From NCBI GenBank assembly GCA_002336845.1, contig DDEX01000094.1:9226-61261 (forward strand): a stretch of DNA of 52,036 bases. Reading direction: 5' to 3'. The stretch is from Rhodobacteraceae bacterium UBA1943. Lineage in GTDB: Bacteria; Pseudomonadota; Alphaproteobacteria; Rhodobacterales; Rhodobacteraceae. Under the pieces are notes generated by a model that saw only the letters and a list, made by a program, of their open reading frames with translations, was not told where the DNA came from and ran no database searches. The position numbers were made by a program, and so were the translations under genes. Shown one piece after another: positions 1 to 9,522 of the stretch. How positions within the stretch are numbered: the first letter of the stretch is position 1; every line of letters begins with the position of its first letter.

Positions 1-795
1 AAGCGCATCCACGAATACAAGCGCCAGCTTTTGAACATCCTGCAAACCGTGGCGCATTGGCACGCGATCAAGCAGGACCCCACGGCGAACTGGGTGCCGC
101 GCGTCAAGATCTTTGGCGGAAAGTCGGCGCCGGGCTATGCCGTGGCCAAGGAAATCATCCACTTTATCAATGATGTGGCGGCGGTTGTGAACAACGACCC
201 CGACACCAAAGACCTGCTGAAGATCGTTTACCCGGAAAACTACAACGTCTCGATGGCGGAACGGCTGATTCCGGCGGCGGACCTGTCGGAACAAATCTCG
301 ACTGCAGGCAAGGAAGCTTCGGGCACCGGCAACATGAAGTTCATGATGAACGGCGCACCCACCATCGGCACGCTGGACGGGGCGAATGTGGAGATTCTGC
401 AAGAGGTCGGGGCCGAGAACTTCTTTTTGTTCGGCCTGACCACCGAAGAGGCGATGAAGCGGCGCGAAGACCCCGACCAGTCACGCAAGGCGATCGAGGC
501 GAGCCAGCCCATGCTGGACGTGTTGCAGATGGTTGCCGAGGGTCGTTTTTCGCCGGATCAGAAAGACCGCTATCACGGGCTGGTCCACCGGGTCTGGCAC
601 CACGACTATTTCCTCGTCGCCGCCGATTTCGATGCCTACAATGCCGCTCAGGCCAAGGTGGATGCCGCCTATGCCGACCGGGGTGCCTGGGTGCGGATGG
701 CCGCGATGAACACGGCGCGGTCGGGGTTCTTTTCTTCGGATCGTACGATCCGCAGCTATATGTCGGAAATCTGGGACATTCCGGCGGCAATCTAG
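1..795 (+). CDS. glgP: Glycogen phosphorylase, C-terminal part (5' end outside window)
   Basis: Glycogen phosphorylase releases glucose-1-phosphate from the non-reducing ends of glycogen, using pyridoxal phosphate (PLP). The reading frame is open from base 1 and begins with KRIHEYKRQLLNI, a core motif of the alpha-glucan phosphorylase family, so the gene starts upstream of the window. The visible 264 residues carry the PLP-binding stretch EASGTGNMKF; the lysine that forms the Schiff base is encoded at 337-339. GAPTIGTLDGANVEI follows, as in MalP and GlgP. The stop is TAG at 793-795. It is the first visible gene of a glycogen operon, 27 nt before glgB. GlgP rather than MalP is inferred from the neighbours. 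Confidence 0.96.
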   Translation, partial: KRIHEYKRQLLNILQTVAHWHAIKQDPTANWVPRVKIFGGKSAPGYAVAKEIIHFINDVAAVVNNDPDTKDLLKIVYPENYNVSMAERLIPAADLSEQISTAGKEASGTGNMKFMMNGAPTIGTLDGANVEILQEVGAENFFLFGLTTEEAMKRREDPDQSRKAIEASQPMLDVLQMVAEGRFSPDQKDRYHGLVHRVWHHDYFLVAADFDAYNAAQAKVDAAYADRGAWVRMAAMNTARSGFFSSDRTIRSYMSEIWDIPAAI

Positions 796-822
796 GTCTG
801 CAGGCATCGGGGAGGATGCGGA

Positions 823-3012
823 ATGACTGGAATAGACCGTGAGGAAGGCCTTGCCCTTGTCGAAGGGCGTCATGGCGATCCGTTCGCCGTATTGGGGCCG
901 CATCAGGGCGTGGGCGGCTGGCAGGTCGCCGTGTTGCAACCGGGTGCTGACCGCGTCTGGTTGCTGACCGGCAAAACCGCCAAGGCGACCGAGGCCGATC
1001 CGGTCCCCGGCGCGCCGGGCCTGTTTGTTGCGTCGATGAAGAAGAATCAGCCTTACCGGCTGCGCGCCGAAGGCCATGGGGCCACCTGGGAATGGGAAGA
1101 CCCGTTCCGCTTTGGCCCCGTGCTGGGAGAAATGGACGAATACCTGTTCGCCGAAGGCACCCACCGCCGTCTTTGGCAGGTGCTGGGCGCCCATGTCATC
1201 ACCCATGAGGGCGTTGATGGCACGCATTTCGCCGTCTGGGCGCCCAATGCCGAGCGTGTCTCGGTCGTGGGGGATTTCAACATCTGGGACGGCCGCCGCC
1301 ACCCGATGAGGAAACGCGGCGCGACGGGCGTGTGGGAGATTTTCATTCCCGGTCTGGGCGACGGCACGATCTATAAATACGAGATCCGCGGGCAGGGCGG
1401 CCAGACCCTGCCGCTCAAGGCCGATCCGGTGGGTTTCGGCAGCGAGCATCCTCCCGCCAATGCCAGTGTGGTGCGCGATATCCGCAAGGCAGGCTGGCAT
1501 GACGACAAATGGATGGAAACGCGTTCCGCGCGCCACACGGTTGATGCGCCGATCTCGGTCTATGAGGTGCATCTGGCCTCATGGCGGCGCGCGCCGGGCA
1601 ACCGGATGCTGTCATATCACGAACTGGCCGAACAACTCGTCGATTATGCCGCCGGAATGGGCTTTACCCATATCGAGCTTCTGCCGGTTTCCGAATATCC
1701 GTTCGATGGCAGTTGGGGGTATCAGCCGGTCGGCCTTTATGCCCCGACAATCCGCCACGGCACGCCGGGCGAGTTCCGCGCCTTTGTCGATGCCGCGCAC
1801 CACAAAGGGCTGGGGGTGATCCTTGACTGGGTGCCTGGCCATTTCCCGACCGATCCGCACGGCCTTGGCCGGTTCGACGGCACCGCCCTTTATGAGCATC
1901 AAGATCCGAAAGAGGGGTTTCATCAGGACTGGAACACCCTGATCTACAATTACGGTCGGGTGGAGGTGCAGAACTATCTGATCTCCAACGCCTTGTATTG
2001 GCTGAAGGAATATCATCTTGACGGGCTTCGGGTCGATGCCGTCGCCTCGATGCTTTACCGCGATTACTCGCGCGCTTCGGGCCAATGGGTGCCGAACAAG
2101 GATGGCGGGCGCGAGAATTACGAGGCGATAGCCTTTCTGCAAAAGATGAACATCGCCGCCTATGGCGAATGCCCTGGCATCGTGACGGTGGCCGAAGAAA
2201 GTACGGCTTTTCCCGGTGTGTCGCGCCCGGCTGATTGGGGTGGCCTTGGCTTTGGCTTCAAGTGGAACATGGGCTGGATGAACGACACCCTGTCCTATAT
2301 GCAGCGCGACCCGATCTATCGCAAACATCACCACCACCAGATGACCTTTGGCCTGCATTACGCCTGGTCGGAAAACTACCTGTTGCCGATCAGCCATGAC
2401 GAGGTGGTGCATGGCAAGGGCAGCATGTTGTCCAAGATGCCGGGCGATTGTGAACAAAAGTTCGCAAACCTGCGGGCCTATTACGGCTTCATGTGGGGGC
2501 ACCCCGGCAAGAAGCTCTTGTTCATGGGGCAGGAGTTCGCGCAAGGCGCCGAATGGAACCACAATCAAAGCCTTGACTGGCATCTGCTGGATCTGCCGCA
2601 GCATCGCGGTGTGCAGACGCTGGTGCGCGATCTGAACGCGCTTTACCGCAATACCCCCGCGCTGCATGTGAACGACACCCGCCCCGACTGCTTCCGTTGG
2701 CTGGAATCGAACGACGCGGAGAATTCCACCTATGCCTGGGTGCGTCGCGGTGGCGCTGGCGACCCCCAGGTGGTCATTGCGGTCAACATGACGCCGGTCG
2801 AACGCCGGATGCGGCTGGGCTTGCCTGCGGCGGGCCAGTGGGACGAGGCGCTGAATACAGATGCGGAAATCTATGGCGGGTCGAACCGCGGCAATCTTGG
2901 AGGAGTGACCACCGAGGACATCGCCTGGCATGGCCAGGCCCAGTCCGCGATGGTGACGTTGCCGCCACTTTCGGCCGTTTATTTCATTCAAGGTGACCGG
3001 GCAATAAAGTAA
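823..3012 (+). CDS. glgB: 1,4-alpha-glucan branching enzyme
   Basis: GlgB cuts alpha-1,4 glucan chains and re-attaches them as alpha-1,6 branches in cytoplasmic glycogen. The 729-residue protein has the full-length layout: an N-terminal carbohydrate-binding module (about 1-110), a second one (about 115-215), a GH13 barrel and a C-terminal beta domain. The nucleophile Asp405 lies in DGLRVDAVASMLYRDY and the acid/base Glu458 in VAEEST; these numbers equal those of E. coli GlgB. PISHDEVVHGKGS is the third conserved region. GGAGG at 811-815 lies 7 nt before the ATG. It sits between glgP and glgC in one operon. Confidence 0.98.
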   Translation: MTGIDREEGLALVEGRHGDPFAVLGPHQGVGGWQVAVLQPGADRVWLLTGKTAKATEADPVPGAPGLFVASMKKNQPYRLRAEGHGATWEWEDPFRFGPVLGEMDEYLFAEGTHRRLWQVLGAHVITHEGVDGTHFAVWAPNAERVSVVGDFNIWDGRRHPMRKRGATGVWEIFIPGLGDGTIYKYEIRGQGGQTLPLKADPVGFGSEHPPANASVVRDIRKAGWHDDKWMETRSARHTVDAPISVYEVHLASWRRAPGNRMLSYHELAEQLVDYAAGMGFTHIELLPVSEYPFDGSWGYQPVGLYAPTIRHGTPGEFRAFVDAAHHKGLGVILDWVPGHFPTDPHGLGRFDGTALYEHQDPKEGFHQDWNTLIYNYGRVEVQNYLISNALYWLKEYHLDGLRVDAVASMLYRDYSRASGQWVPNKDGGRENYEAIAFLQKMNIAAYGECPGIVTVAEESTAFPGVSRPADWGGLGFGFKWNMGWMNDTLSYMQRDPIYRKHHHHQMTFGLHYAWSENYLLPISHDEVVHGKGSMLSKMPGDCEQKFANLRAYYGFMWGHPGKKLLFMGQEFAQGAEWNHNQSLDWHLLDLPQHRGVQTLVRDLNALYRNTPALHVNDTRPDCFRWLESNDAENSTYAWVRRGGAGDPQVVIAVNMTPVERRMRLGLPAAGQWDEALNTDAEIYGGSNRGNLGGVTTEDIAWHGQAQSAMVTLPPLSAVYFIQGDRAIK

Positions 3013-3030
3013 GCCCGAAGGGAGGGAATG

Positions 3031-4302
3031 ATGAAAGCAAGACCGAACCAGCGGCTGTCGTCGCAGGCCATGGCCTTTGTTCTGGCAGGCGGTCGGGGCA
3101 GCCGCCTGAAAGAGCTGACCGACCGTCGCGCCAAACCGGCCGTCTATTTCGGCGGCAAGACGCGGATCATCGACTTTGCGCTGTCGAATGCGCTGAACTC
3201 CGGCATCCGCAAGATGGCGATTGCCACGCAATACAAGGCACACAGCCTGATCCGCCACATGCAGCGCGGCTGGAACTTTTTCCGGGCCGAGCGGAACGAA
3301 TACCTCGACATCCTGCCCGCCAGCCAACGGGTGGACGAGTCGAAATGGTATCTGGGCACCGCCGATGCCGTCGCGCAGAATATTGATATCATTGACGATT
3401 ATGACGTGCAGTTCGTGATCATCCTGGCCGGTGACCATATCTACAAGATGGATTACGAGGTCATGCTGCAACAGCATGTCGATACCGAGGCCGATGTGAC
3501 CATCGGCTGCCTGACGGTGCCAAAGGCCGAGGCCACGGCCTTTGGCGTGATGCATGTTGACCGCGACATGCGCATCACCTCTTTCCTGGAAAAACCGAAA
3601 GACCCACCGACCATTCCGGGCGATCCGGCCAATTCGCTGGCCTCGATGGGGATCTACGTTTTCGACTGGGCCTTCCTGCGCGACCTTCTGGTGCGCGATA
3701 TGGAAGACCCCAATTCCAGCCACGATTTCGGCAATGACCTGATCCCGCAGATCGTGGCGAACGGCAAGGCGATGGCGCACAAGTTCGCCGACAGTTGCGT
3801 GACAAGCGGGCTGGAGGATGAACCCTATTGGCGTGACGTGGGCACGATCGACGCCTTCTGGCAGGCCAATATCGATCTGACCGACTTTGTGCCGAAGCTA
3901 GACCTTTACGACAACACCTGGCCGATCTGGACCTATGCCGAGCTGGTGCCGCCGGCAAAGTTCATCCATGATGAGGATGGCCGCCGCGGCATGGCAGTTT
4001 CGTCCCTGATCTCGGGCGATTGCATCGTCTCGGGGTCCGAGGTGCGCAACAGTTTGTTGTTCACCGGCTGCCGCACCCACAGCTATTCTTCTCTGGAATA
4101 TGTCGTCGCCCTGCCATACGTCACGGTTAACCGTAAGGCGGAGTTGAGAAATTGCGTGATCGACCGTGGCGTGATCATTCCCGAGGGGCTGGTGATCGGG
4201 CAAGACCCGGACGAGGATGCCAAGTGGTTCCGCCGCAGCGAAGGCGGCGTGGTGCTGATCACACAAGACATGATCGACGCCTGGAGCCGGGCGAAGATGT
4301 AA
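3031..4302 (+). CDS. glgC: Glucose-1-phosphate adenylyltransferase (ADP-glucose pyrophosphorylase)
   Basis: GlgC makes ADP-glucose from ATP and glucose-1-phosphate, the committed and allosterically regulated step of bacterial glycogen synthesis. The N-terminal nucleotidyltransferase signature LAGGRGSRLKELT is followed by RAKPAVYFGGK and, near the middle, the sugar-phosphate region FLEKPKDPP. The C-terminal half (about residue 300 on) is the left-handed beta-helix expected of the family, at 423 residues in total. Two ATGs are adjacent (3028 and 3031). GGAGG at 3021-3025 is only 2 nt from the first but 5 nt from the second, so the second was chosen; the family also usually starts MKA. It is followed 7 nt later by a GC-rich hairpin. 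Confidence 0.97.
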   Translation: MKARPNQRLSSQAMAFVLAGGRGSRLKELTDRRAKPAVYFGGKTRIIDFALSNALNSGIRKMAIATQYKAHSLIRHMQRGWNFFRAERNEYLDILPASQRVDESKWYLGTADAVAQNIDIIDDYDVQFVIILAGDHIYKMDYEVMLQQHVDTEADVTIGCLTVPKAEATAFGVMHVDRDMRITSFLEKPKDPPTIPGDPANSLASMGIYVFDWAFLRDLLVRDMEDPNSSHDFGNDLIPQIVANGKAMAHKFADSCVTSGLEDEPYWRDVGTIDAFWQANIDLTDFVPKLDLYDNTWPIWTYAELVPPAKFIHDEDGRRGMAVSSLISGDCIVSGSEVRNSLLFTGCRTHSYSSLEYVVALPYVTVNRKAELRNCVIDRGVIIPEGLVIGQDPDEDAKWFRRSEGGVVLITQDMIDAWSRAKM

Positions 4303-4309
4303 CGGAAGG

Positions 4310-4358
4310 CCGGGGGCTTTGCCCCCGGACCCCCAGGATATTTGGCGAAGGGGAAGGG
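4310..4358 (+). repeat. Dispersed hairpin/GGATATTT module, copy A (between glgC and glgA)
   Basis: A perfect 8-bp stem (4310-4317 with 4321-4328, loop TTT) begins 7 nt after the glgC stop. It is followed by ACCCCCAGGATATTTGGCG and a GGGGAAGG tail that runs up to the glgA ribosome binding site. Three similar units occur at 9523, 25690 (minus strand) and 51762, each shortly after a stop codon. Here it lies inside an operon, so it could act as a partial terminator or an mRNA stabiliser; this is inference. Confidence 0.7.
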
Positions 4359-4372
4359 CAAGAGGTGCCGCG

Positions 4373-5806
4373 ATGCTGAAGGGTCGGGTTCTGTCGGTCG
4401 CCTCGGAATGCGTGCCGCTGATCAAGACGGGGGGCCTTGCCGATGTGGTGGGGGCCTTGCCTGCCGCGCTGGCGCCCCTGGGCTGGGACATGCGGGTGAT
4501 GCTTCCGGCCTATCGGCCCTTGCGGGCCATGCTGGACGGCTGGGGCGAGGTCTGGACCGAAGAGAACCTGTGGGGGGGCACTGGCACCGTCTATCAGGGC
4601 GAGGTGGCGGGCGTGACGGTGCTGGCGCTGGATGCGCCGCATCTTTATGACCGCGAGGGCGGGCCCTATAACGGCGCGCAGGGCGACTGGTGGGACAATC
4701 CGCAACGCTTTGCCGCGCTGTCCTGGGTTGCGGCACAGGTGGCGCGGCACGGGATTGATGGCTGGAAAGCCGATGTCCTGCACGCGCATGACTGGCAGGC
4801 GGGGCTGGCGCCCGCCTATCTGGCCTATGGCGGGTCGGGCGGGGTGGGCACGGTGATGACCGTGCATAACATCGCGTTTCAGGGGCAGGCCCCGGCCGGA
4901 TTGATTGATGAGTTGCGTCTGCCGCGCAGCCAGTTCTACCCCGATGCGCTGGAATATTTCGGCACCCTGTCCAGCCTGAAGGCCGGTCTGGTGACGGCGG
5001 ACAAGGTGACAACCGTGTCACCCCATTACGCCGAAGAGTTGATGCGGCCAGAGTTTGGTATGGGCTTGCAGGGTATCATTGCCCGCCGGGCGGCAGAGGG
5101 GGCGGTTTCGGGCATCCTGAACGGGGTGGATACCGAGGCGTGGAACCCCGAAGTGGCCGATGCGCCCTATTCAGCGGCCAAGCCTGCGGGCAAGGCCAAA
5201 AACCGGGCAGCCCTTTGCGTCGAATTCGGGCTGGAGGTGCCGGGGCCGCTGGCAATTCTGGTCAGCCGTCTGACCGACCAGAAGGGCATAGACCTGCTGC
5301 CCGCCACCTTGCCCGCCTTTGTCGAGGCTGGCGGCGGTTTGGTGGTGCTGGGCTCGGGCGATCCGGGGCTGGAGCAGGCGATGCGCGATCTGGCCGCCCG
5401 GTATCCGGGGCGGGTCGGGGTGCGGATCGGCTATGATGAGGCGCTGAGCCGCCGGATGTTTGCCGGGGGCGACGCGGTTCTGGTGCCCAGCCGGTTTGAA
5501 CCCTGTGGGCTGACGCAGATGTATGGCCTGCGGTTCGGCACGATTCCGGTTGTCTCGGCGGTAGGTGGCCTGTCTGACAGCGTGATCAGTGCCACACCTG
5601 CGGCGATGGCCGCGGGGGTTGCGACGGGGGTGGTGTTCAGCCCGGTCGATGGGTTGGCGCTGGGGCAGGCGTTGCAGCGGTTGCTGACGCTTTATGCCAA
5701 TGCCGCTGCCTGGGCACAATTGCGCAAGGCGGCGATGCGCCAGCCCGTGGGCTGGGAAACCTCGGCCCATGCCTATGCCGCGCTGTATCAGGAGCTGATG
5801 GGGTGA
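4373..5806 (+). CDS. glgA: Glycogen synthase, ADP-glucose dependent
   Basis: GlgA (GT5) transfers glucose from ADP-glucose to the growing alpha-1,4 glucan. The protein begins MLKGRVLSVASECVPLIKTG, and the ADP-glucose binding motif KTGGLADVVGALPAAL lies right at the N-terminus as in E. coli GlgA. The C-terminal Rossmann half holds SRFEPCGLTQMYGLRFGTIP, with the family's catalytic glutamate. The length of 477 residues is normal. The same frame is open further upstream, but that extension would read through hairpin copy A; AGAGGTG at 4361-4367 places the start at 4373. The stop TGA overlaps the GTG start of glgX by 4 nt. Confidence 0.97.
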   Translation: MLKGRVLSVASECVPLIKTGGLADVVGALPAALAPLGWDMRVMLPAYRPLRAMLDGWGEVWTEENLWGGTGTVYQGEVAGVTVLALDAPHLYDREGGPYNGAQGDWWDNPQRFAALSWVAAQVARHGIDGWKADVLHAHDWQAGLAPAYLAYGGSGGVGTVMTVHNIAFQGQAPAGLIDELRLPRSQFYPDALEYFGTLSSLKAGLVTADKVTTVSPHYAEELMRPEFGMGLQGIIARRAAEGAVSGILNGVDTEAWNPEVADAPYSAAKPAGKAKNRAALCVEFGLEVPGPLAILVSRLTDQKGIDLLPATLPAFVEAGGGLVVLGSGDPGLEQAMRDLAARYPGRVGVRIGYDEALSRRMFAGGDAVLVPSRFEPCGLTQMYGLRFGTIPVVSAVGGLSDSVISATPAAMAAGVATGVVFSPVDGLALGQALQRLLTLYANAAAWAQLRKAAMRQPVGWETSAHAYAALYQELMG

Positions 5807-7893
5807 GCGGGTTTTCCGTCGCCTCGGGGCTGCCTTGGCCGATGGGGGCCAGCCTGACGCCGGATGGGGTGAATTTCGCGGTGTTTTCGGCCCATGCCAC
5901 CGGGCTGGACCTGTGCCTTTATGCCCCCGGGGGGCGGCATGAGGTGGCGCGGCTGCCGTTCCGCGACCGCACCGGCGATGTCTGGCACATTGAGGTGGTG
6001 GGGGCGCGGCCCGGCCTGCATTACGGCCTGCGCGCCCATGGTCCCTATGACCCCGAGGCAGGCCATCGTTTCAATGCCAACAAGCTGCTGCTTGATCCCT
6101 ATGCAAAGGCCTGGTCGGGCAAGCTGCGCTGGTCTGATGCGCTGATGGGCTACAAGGTTGGCAGCCCGCGCGCCGACCTGTCCTTCGATGCCCGCGATTC
6201 CGCCTTTGCCGTGCCGAAATCGGTGGTGGTCGATCCAGCCTTCGACTGGATGGGAGACAAGCCGCCGCTGACGCCCTGGTCCGACACTGTGATCTACGAG
6301 GCGCATGTCCGTGCCCTGACCATGAACCACCCGGTTCTGCCACACGGTATCCGCGGCACCTATGCGGCGCTGGGGCACCCGGCGATCATCGAGCATCTGC
6401 GCAAGCTGGAGGTGACGGCGGTCGAGCTGCTGCCGGTTCACGGCTATTTCGACGACCGGTTTCTGGTGGCAAAGGGCCTGCGCAATCATTGGGGCTATAA
6501 CTCGCTGGGCTTTTTCCTGCCCGAGCCGCGCTATGCCCAGCGCGATGGGCTGACCGAGTTCAAGGGCGCGGTCCGGGCACTGCACAAGGCGGGGATCGAG
6601 GTGATCCTTGACGTGGTTTACAACCATTCGGGCGAAGGCGACGAATGGGGGCCGACCCTGTCGTTCCGTGGCTTGGACAACGCCAGCTATTACCGGCTGG
6701 TTCATGGCGGGCGGCATTACATGAACGATGCAGGCACCGGCAACACGCTGGACCTGACGCATCCTGCGGTGCTTCGCATGGTGATGGATTCCTTGCGCTA
6801 TTGGGTCGAGGAATGCCATGTCGATGGCTTTCGGTTCGATCTTGGCACGGTGCTGGGGCGCGAGCCTTCCGGCTTTACGCCGCAGGCCGGGTTCTTTGCC
6901 GCGCTGCGGCAAGATCCGGCCTTGCAGCATGTCAAGCTGATCGCCGAGCCGTGGGATATCGGGCTTGGCGGCTATCAACTGGGCGCCTTTCCGCCGCCCT
7001 TTGGTGAATGGAACGACAAGTACCGCGACGGGTTGCGCCGGTTCTGGCGCGGCGATGCGGGCCTTGCGCCCGAACTGGCGCGGCGGTTGCTGGCATCGGC
7101 TGACAAGTTCGACCATGACCGGCGGCGCGCCACGGCTTCGGTTAACTATGTCACCTCGCATGACGGGTTCACGCTGGAGGATCTGGTCAGCTTTACCATC
7201 AAGCGCAACTTTGCCAATGGTGAAGACAACCGCGACGGCCATGACGACAACCATGCCGACAATCTGGGGGTTGAGGGGCCGAGCGATGACCCGGCCATTC
7301 GTGCCGCGCGCGACCTGCGCAAGCGCAACCTGCTGGCGACGCTGCTTTTGTCGCAGGGCACACCCATGATCCTGGCGGGGGATGAGATCGGCCACAGCCA
7401 GGATGGCAACAACAACGCCTATGCCCAGGACAATGACATCACCCGGCTGGACTGGTCGCGCGCCGATACCCGGCTGGCGGCGTTTGTCGCCCGGCTGGTG
7501 CGGTTGCGCCATGATCATCCGGTGCTGCGGCAGGGGGTGTTCCTGCATGGGCGCCTGCGCGATCTGGACGGGCAGCCCGATGTGATCTGGCGGCGGGCCG
7601 ACGGGGCTGTGCCGCAACCCGGTGACTGGCACGACCCGGCCTTCCGCGCCATCGGGCTGGAGCTGCGGATGTCGGCCACGGCCAGCCCCGATGCTGCCGA
7701 TATGCTGTATATCCTGATCAACGGCGGCGGTCCGGTGCGGGCGGTGCTGCCCGCCTTTGCCAGCCGCTGGCGTCACCTGCTTGATACCACCCGGCCAGAT
7801 GCCGCCGCCGCCGAATGTGCTGCGGCGCTTGATCTGCCCGGCCAGTCTGTTCACCTGTTTCAGCCCATCCTTCCCGACGGAGCCTTAAAATGA
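5803..7893 (+). CDS. glgX: Glycogen debranching enzyme
   Basis: GlgX hydrolyses alpha-1,6 branches of phosphorylase-trimmed glycogen. The 696-residue protein has an N-terminal CBM48 domain (about 10-110), then a GH13_11 barrel. The nucleophile Asp346 lies in HVDGFRFDLGTVLGRE, the acid/base Glu382 in LIAEPWDIGLGGYQ, and the third catalytic region is TSHDGFTLEDLVS; NNAYAQDNDITRLDW is typical of GlgX/isoamylase-type enzymes. The start is GTG within the GTGA overlap with glgA, so it is probably translationally coupled. The stop again overlaps the next ATG (ATGA). Confidence 0.97.
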   Translation: MSGFSVASGLPWPMGASLTPDGVNFAVFSAHATGLDLCLYAPGGRHEVARLPFRDRTGDVWHIEVVGARPGLHYGLRAHGPYDPEAGHRFNANKLLLDPYAKAWSGKLRWSDALMGYKVGSPRADLSFDARDSAFAVPKSVVVDPAFDWMGDKPPLTPWSDTVIYEAHVRALTMNHPVLPHGIRGTYAALGHPAIIEHLRKLEVTAVELLPVHGYFDDRFLVAKGLRNHWGYNSLGFFLPEPRYAQRDGLTEFKGAVRALHKAGIEVILDVVYNHSGEGDEWGPTLSFRGLDNASYYRLVHGGRHYMNDAGTGNTLDLTHPAVLRMVMDSLRYWVEECHVDGFRFDLGTVLGREPSGFTPQAGFFAALRQDPALQHVKLIAEPWDIGLGGYQLGAFPPPFGEWNDKYRDGLRRFWRGDAGLAPELARRLLASADKFDHDRRRATASVNYVTSHDGFTLEDLVSFTIKRNFANGEDNRDGHDDNHADNLGVEGPSDDPAIRAARDLRKRNLLATLLLSQGTPMILAGDEIGHSQDGNNNAYAQDNDITRLDWSRADTRLAAFVARLVRLRHDHPVLRQGVFLHGRLRDLDGQPDVIWRRADGAVPQPGDWHDPAFRAIGLELRMSATASPDAADMLYILINGGGPVRAVLPAFASRWRHLLDTTRPDAAAAECAAALDLPGQSVHLFQPILPDGALK

Positions 7894-9518
7894 CCCTTCA
7901 CACCGTCAGCACCCAGCCGATTGCCGGGCAAAAGCCCGGAACCTCTGGCCTGCGCAAGAAGACGCGGGTGTTCATGCAGCCGCATTATCTGGAAAACTTT
8001 GTCCAGTCGGTGTTCGATGTGGTGGGCTGCAAGGGCAAGACCTTTGTTCTGGGCGGTGACGGGCGCTACTTCAACGACCGCGCGGCGCAGGTGATCCTGC
8101 GTATGGCGGCTGCGGGCGGGGCGGCGCGCGTGATCGTGGGGCAGGGCGCGTTCCTGTCCACCCCGGCGGCCAGCCACCTGATCCGGCTGAACAAGACCGA
8201 TGGTGGCCTGATCATGTCGGCCAGCCACAACCCCGGTGGCCCTGATGAGGATTTCGGCATCAAGTTCAACATGCCGAACGGCGGCCCTGCACCCGAGGCG
8301 GTGACCGAGGCGATGTACAAGCGTACGACCGAAATCACCGAATATCTCATCGTCGAGGCGCAGGATGTGGACCTGTCAACCATCGGGCGCAGCCATCTGG
8401 GTGCCATGGTGGTGGATGTGGTCAGCCCGGTGGCCGACTATGCGGCGCTGATGGAAACGCTGTTCGACTTTCCGGCGATCCGCACCATCTTCGCGGGCGG
8501 TTTTCGGATGCGGATGGATTCGATGTGCGCCATCACCGGGCCCTATGCGGTCGAAGTCCTGGAAAACCGGCTTGGCGCGCCGAAGGGCACGGTGACCCAT
8601 GCAACGCCGCTGCCGGATTTCGGCGGAATGCACCCCGACCCCAACCCGACCTGGGCGCATGAGCTAATGGCCGAGATGATGGGCGCCGGTGCCCCCGATT
8701 TCGGCGCGGCATCCGATGGCGACGGCGACCGCAACATGGTGGTGGGGCGGGGCATCTATGTCTCGCCTTCCGACAGTCTGGCGGTTCTGGCGGCGAACGC
8801 CCATCTGGCGCCCGGCTATGCGCGGGGGCTGGCGGGCGTTGCGCGGTCGATGCCGACCAGTGCGGCAGCCGACCGGGTGGCCGATGCGCTGGGGATCGGC
8901 AAGTATGAAACGCCGACGGGATGGAAGTTCTTCGGCAACCTGCTGGACGCTGGCAAGGCCACGCTGTGCGGCGAGGAGAGTTTTGGCACCGGCAGCGACC
9001 ATGTGCGCGAGAAAGACGGGCTGTGGGCGATCCTTTTGTGGCTGAACATTCTTGCAGTGCGCAAGGAAAGCGTGCGCGCGATCCTTGAGGCGCATTGGGC
9101 GAAGTTCGGCCGCAACTATTACAGCCGCCATGATTTCGAGGCGATCCCGACCGAAAAGGCCGATGCGATGATGGCCGCCTTGCGCGGGCGGCTGGCCAGC
9201 CTGCCGGGCGAAAAGCTGGAGGGGCTGGAGGTCGAGGCAGCGGATGATTTCGCCTATACCGACCCGGTCGATGGCTCGGTCAGCACCAAGCAGGGCGTGC
9301 GGGTGCTGTTCAGGGGCGGCTCTCGCTTTGTGATGCGGCTTTCTGGCACGGGAACCGAGGGCGCGACGCTGCGGCTGTATCTTGAACGCTATGCGCCGGG
9401 GCCGGAAGGACTGGCCGAAGACCCGCAAGAGGCGCTGGCCCCGATCATCCGGGCTGCCCATGCGCTTGCCGGGATCGCGGGCTTCACCGGGAAAACGGCG
9501 CCCGATGTGGTGACCTGA
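7890..9518 (+). CDS. pgm: Phosphoglucomutase (alpha-D-glucose-1,6-bisphosphate dependent)
   Basis: Interconverts glucose-1-phosphate and glucose-6-phosphate, linking the glycogen operon to central metabolism. The start QKPGTSGLRKKTRVF is the PGM1-type N-terminus rather than the phosphomannomutase type. The phosphoserine is Ser112 in MSASHNPGGP; the magnesium loop SDGDGDRN contains Asp276, Asp278 and Asp280; GEESFGTGSDHVREKDG and RLSGTGTEGATLR are the sugar- and phosphate-binding loops. 542 residues is normal. GGAG at 7879-7882 serves as the ribosome site within the end of glgX. It is the last gene of the operon, followed 4 nt later by hairpin copy B. Confidence 0.97.
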   Translation: MTLHTVSTQPIAGQKPGTSGLRKKTRVFMQPHYLENFVQSVFDVVGCKGKTFVLGGDGRYFNDRAAQVILRMAAAGGAARVIVGQGAFLSTPAASHLIRLNKTDGGLIMSASHNPGGPDEDFGIKFNMPNGGPAPEAVTEAMYKRTTEITEYLIVEAQDVDLSTIGRSHLGAMVVDVVSPVADYAALMETLFDFPAIRTIFAGGFRMRMDSMCAITGPYAVEVLENRLGAPKGTVTHATPLPDFGGMHPDPNPTWAHELMAEMMGAGAPDFGAASDGDGDRNMVVGRGIYVSPSDSLAVLAANAHLAPGYARGLAGVARSMPTSAAADRVADALGIGKYETPTGWKFFGNLLDAGKATLCGEESFGTGSDHVREKDGLWAILLWLNILAVRKESVRAILEAHWAKFGRNYYSRHDFEAIPTEKADAMMAALRGRLASLPGEKLEGLEVEAADDFAYTDPVDGSVSTKQGVRVLFRGGSRFVMRLSGTGTEGATLRLYLERYAPGPEGLAEDPQEALAPIIRAAHALAGIAGFTGKTAPDVVT

Positions 9519-9522
9519 AAAA

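Noticed and set aside
1612..3780. 722-codon open frame on the minus strand opposite glgB and glgC
   Set aside because: High-GC codon bias leaves the antisense frame open; the plus-strand genes have full catalytic motifs and this frame shows no known motif.
5788..7854. 688-codon minus-strand frame opposite glgX
   Set aside because: Antisense shadow of a well-supported gene; Gln/His/Pro/Arg-rich composition and no domain.
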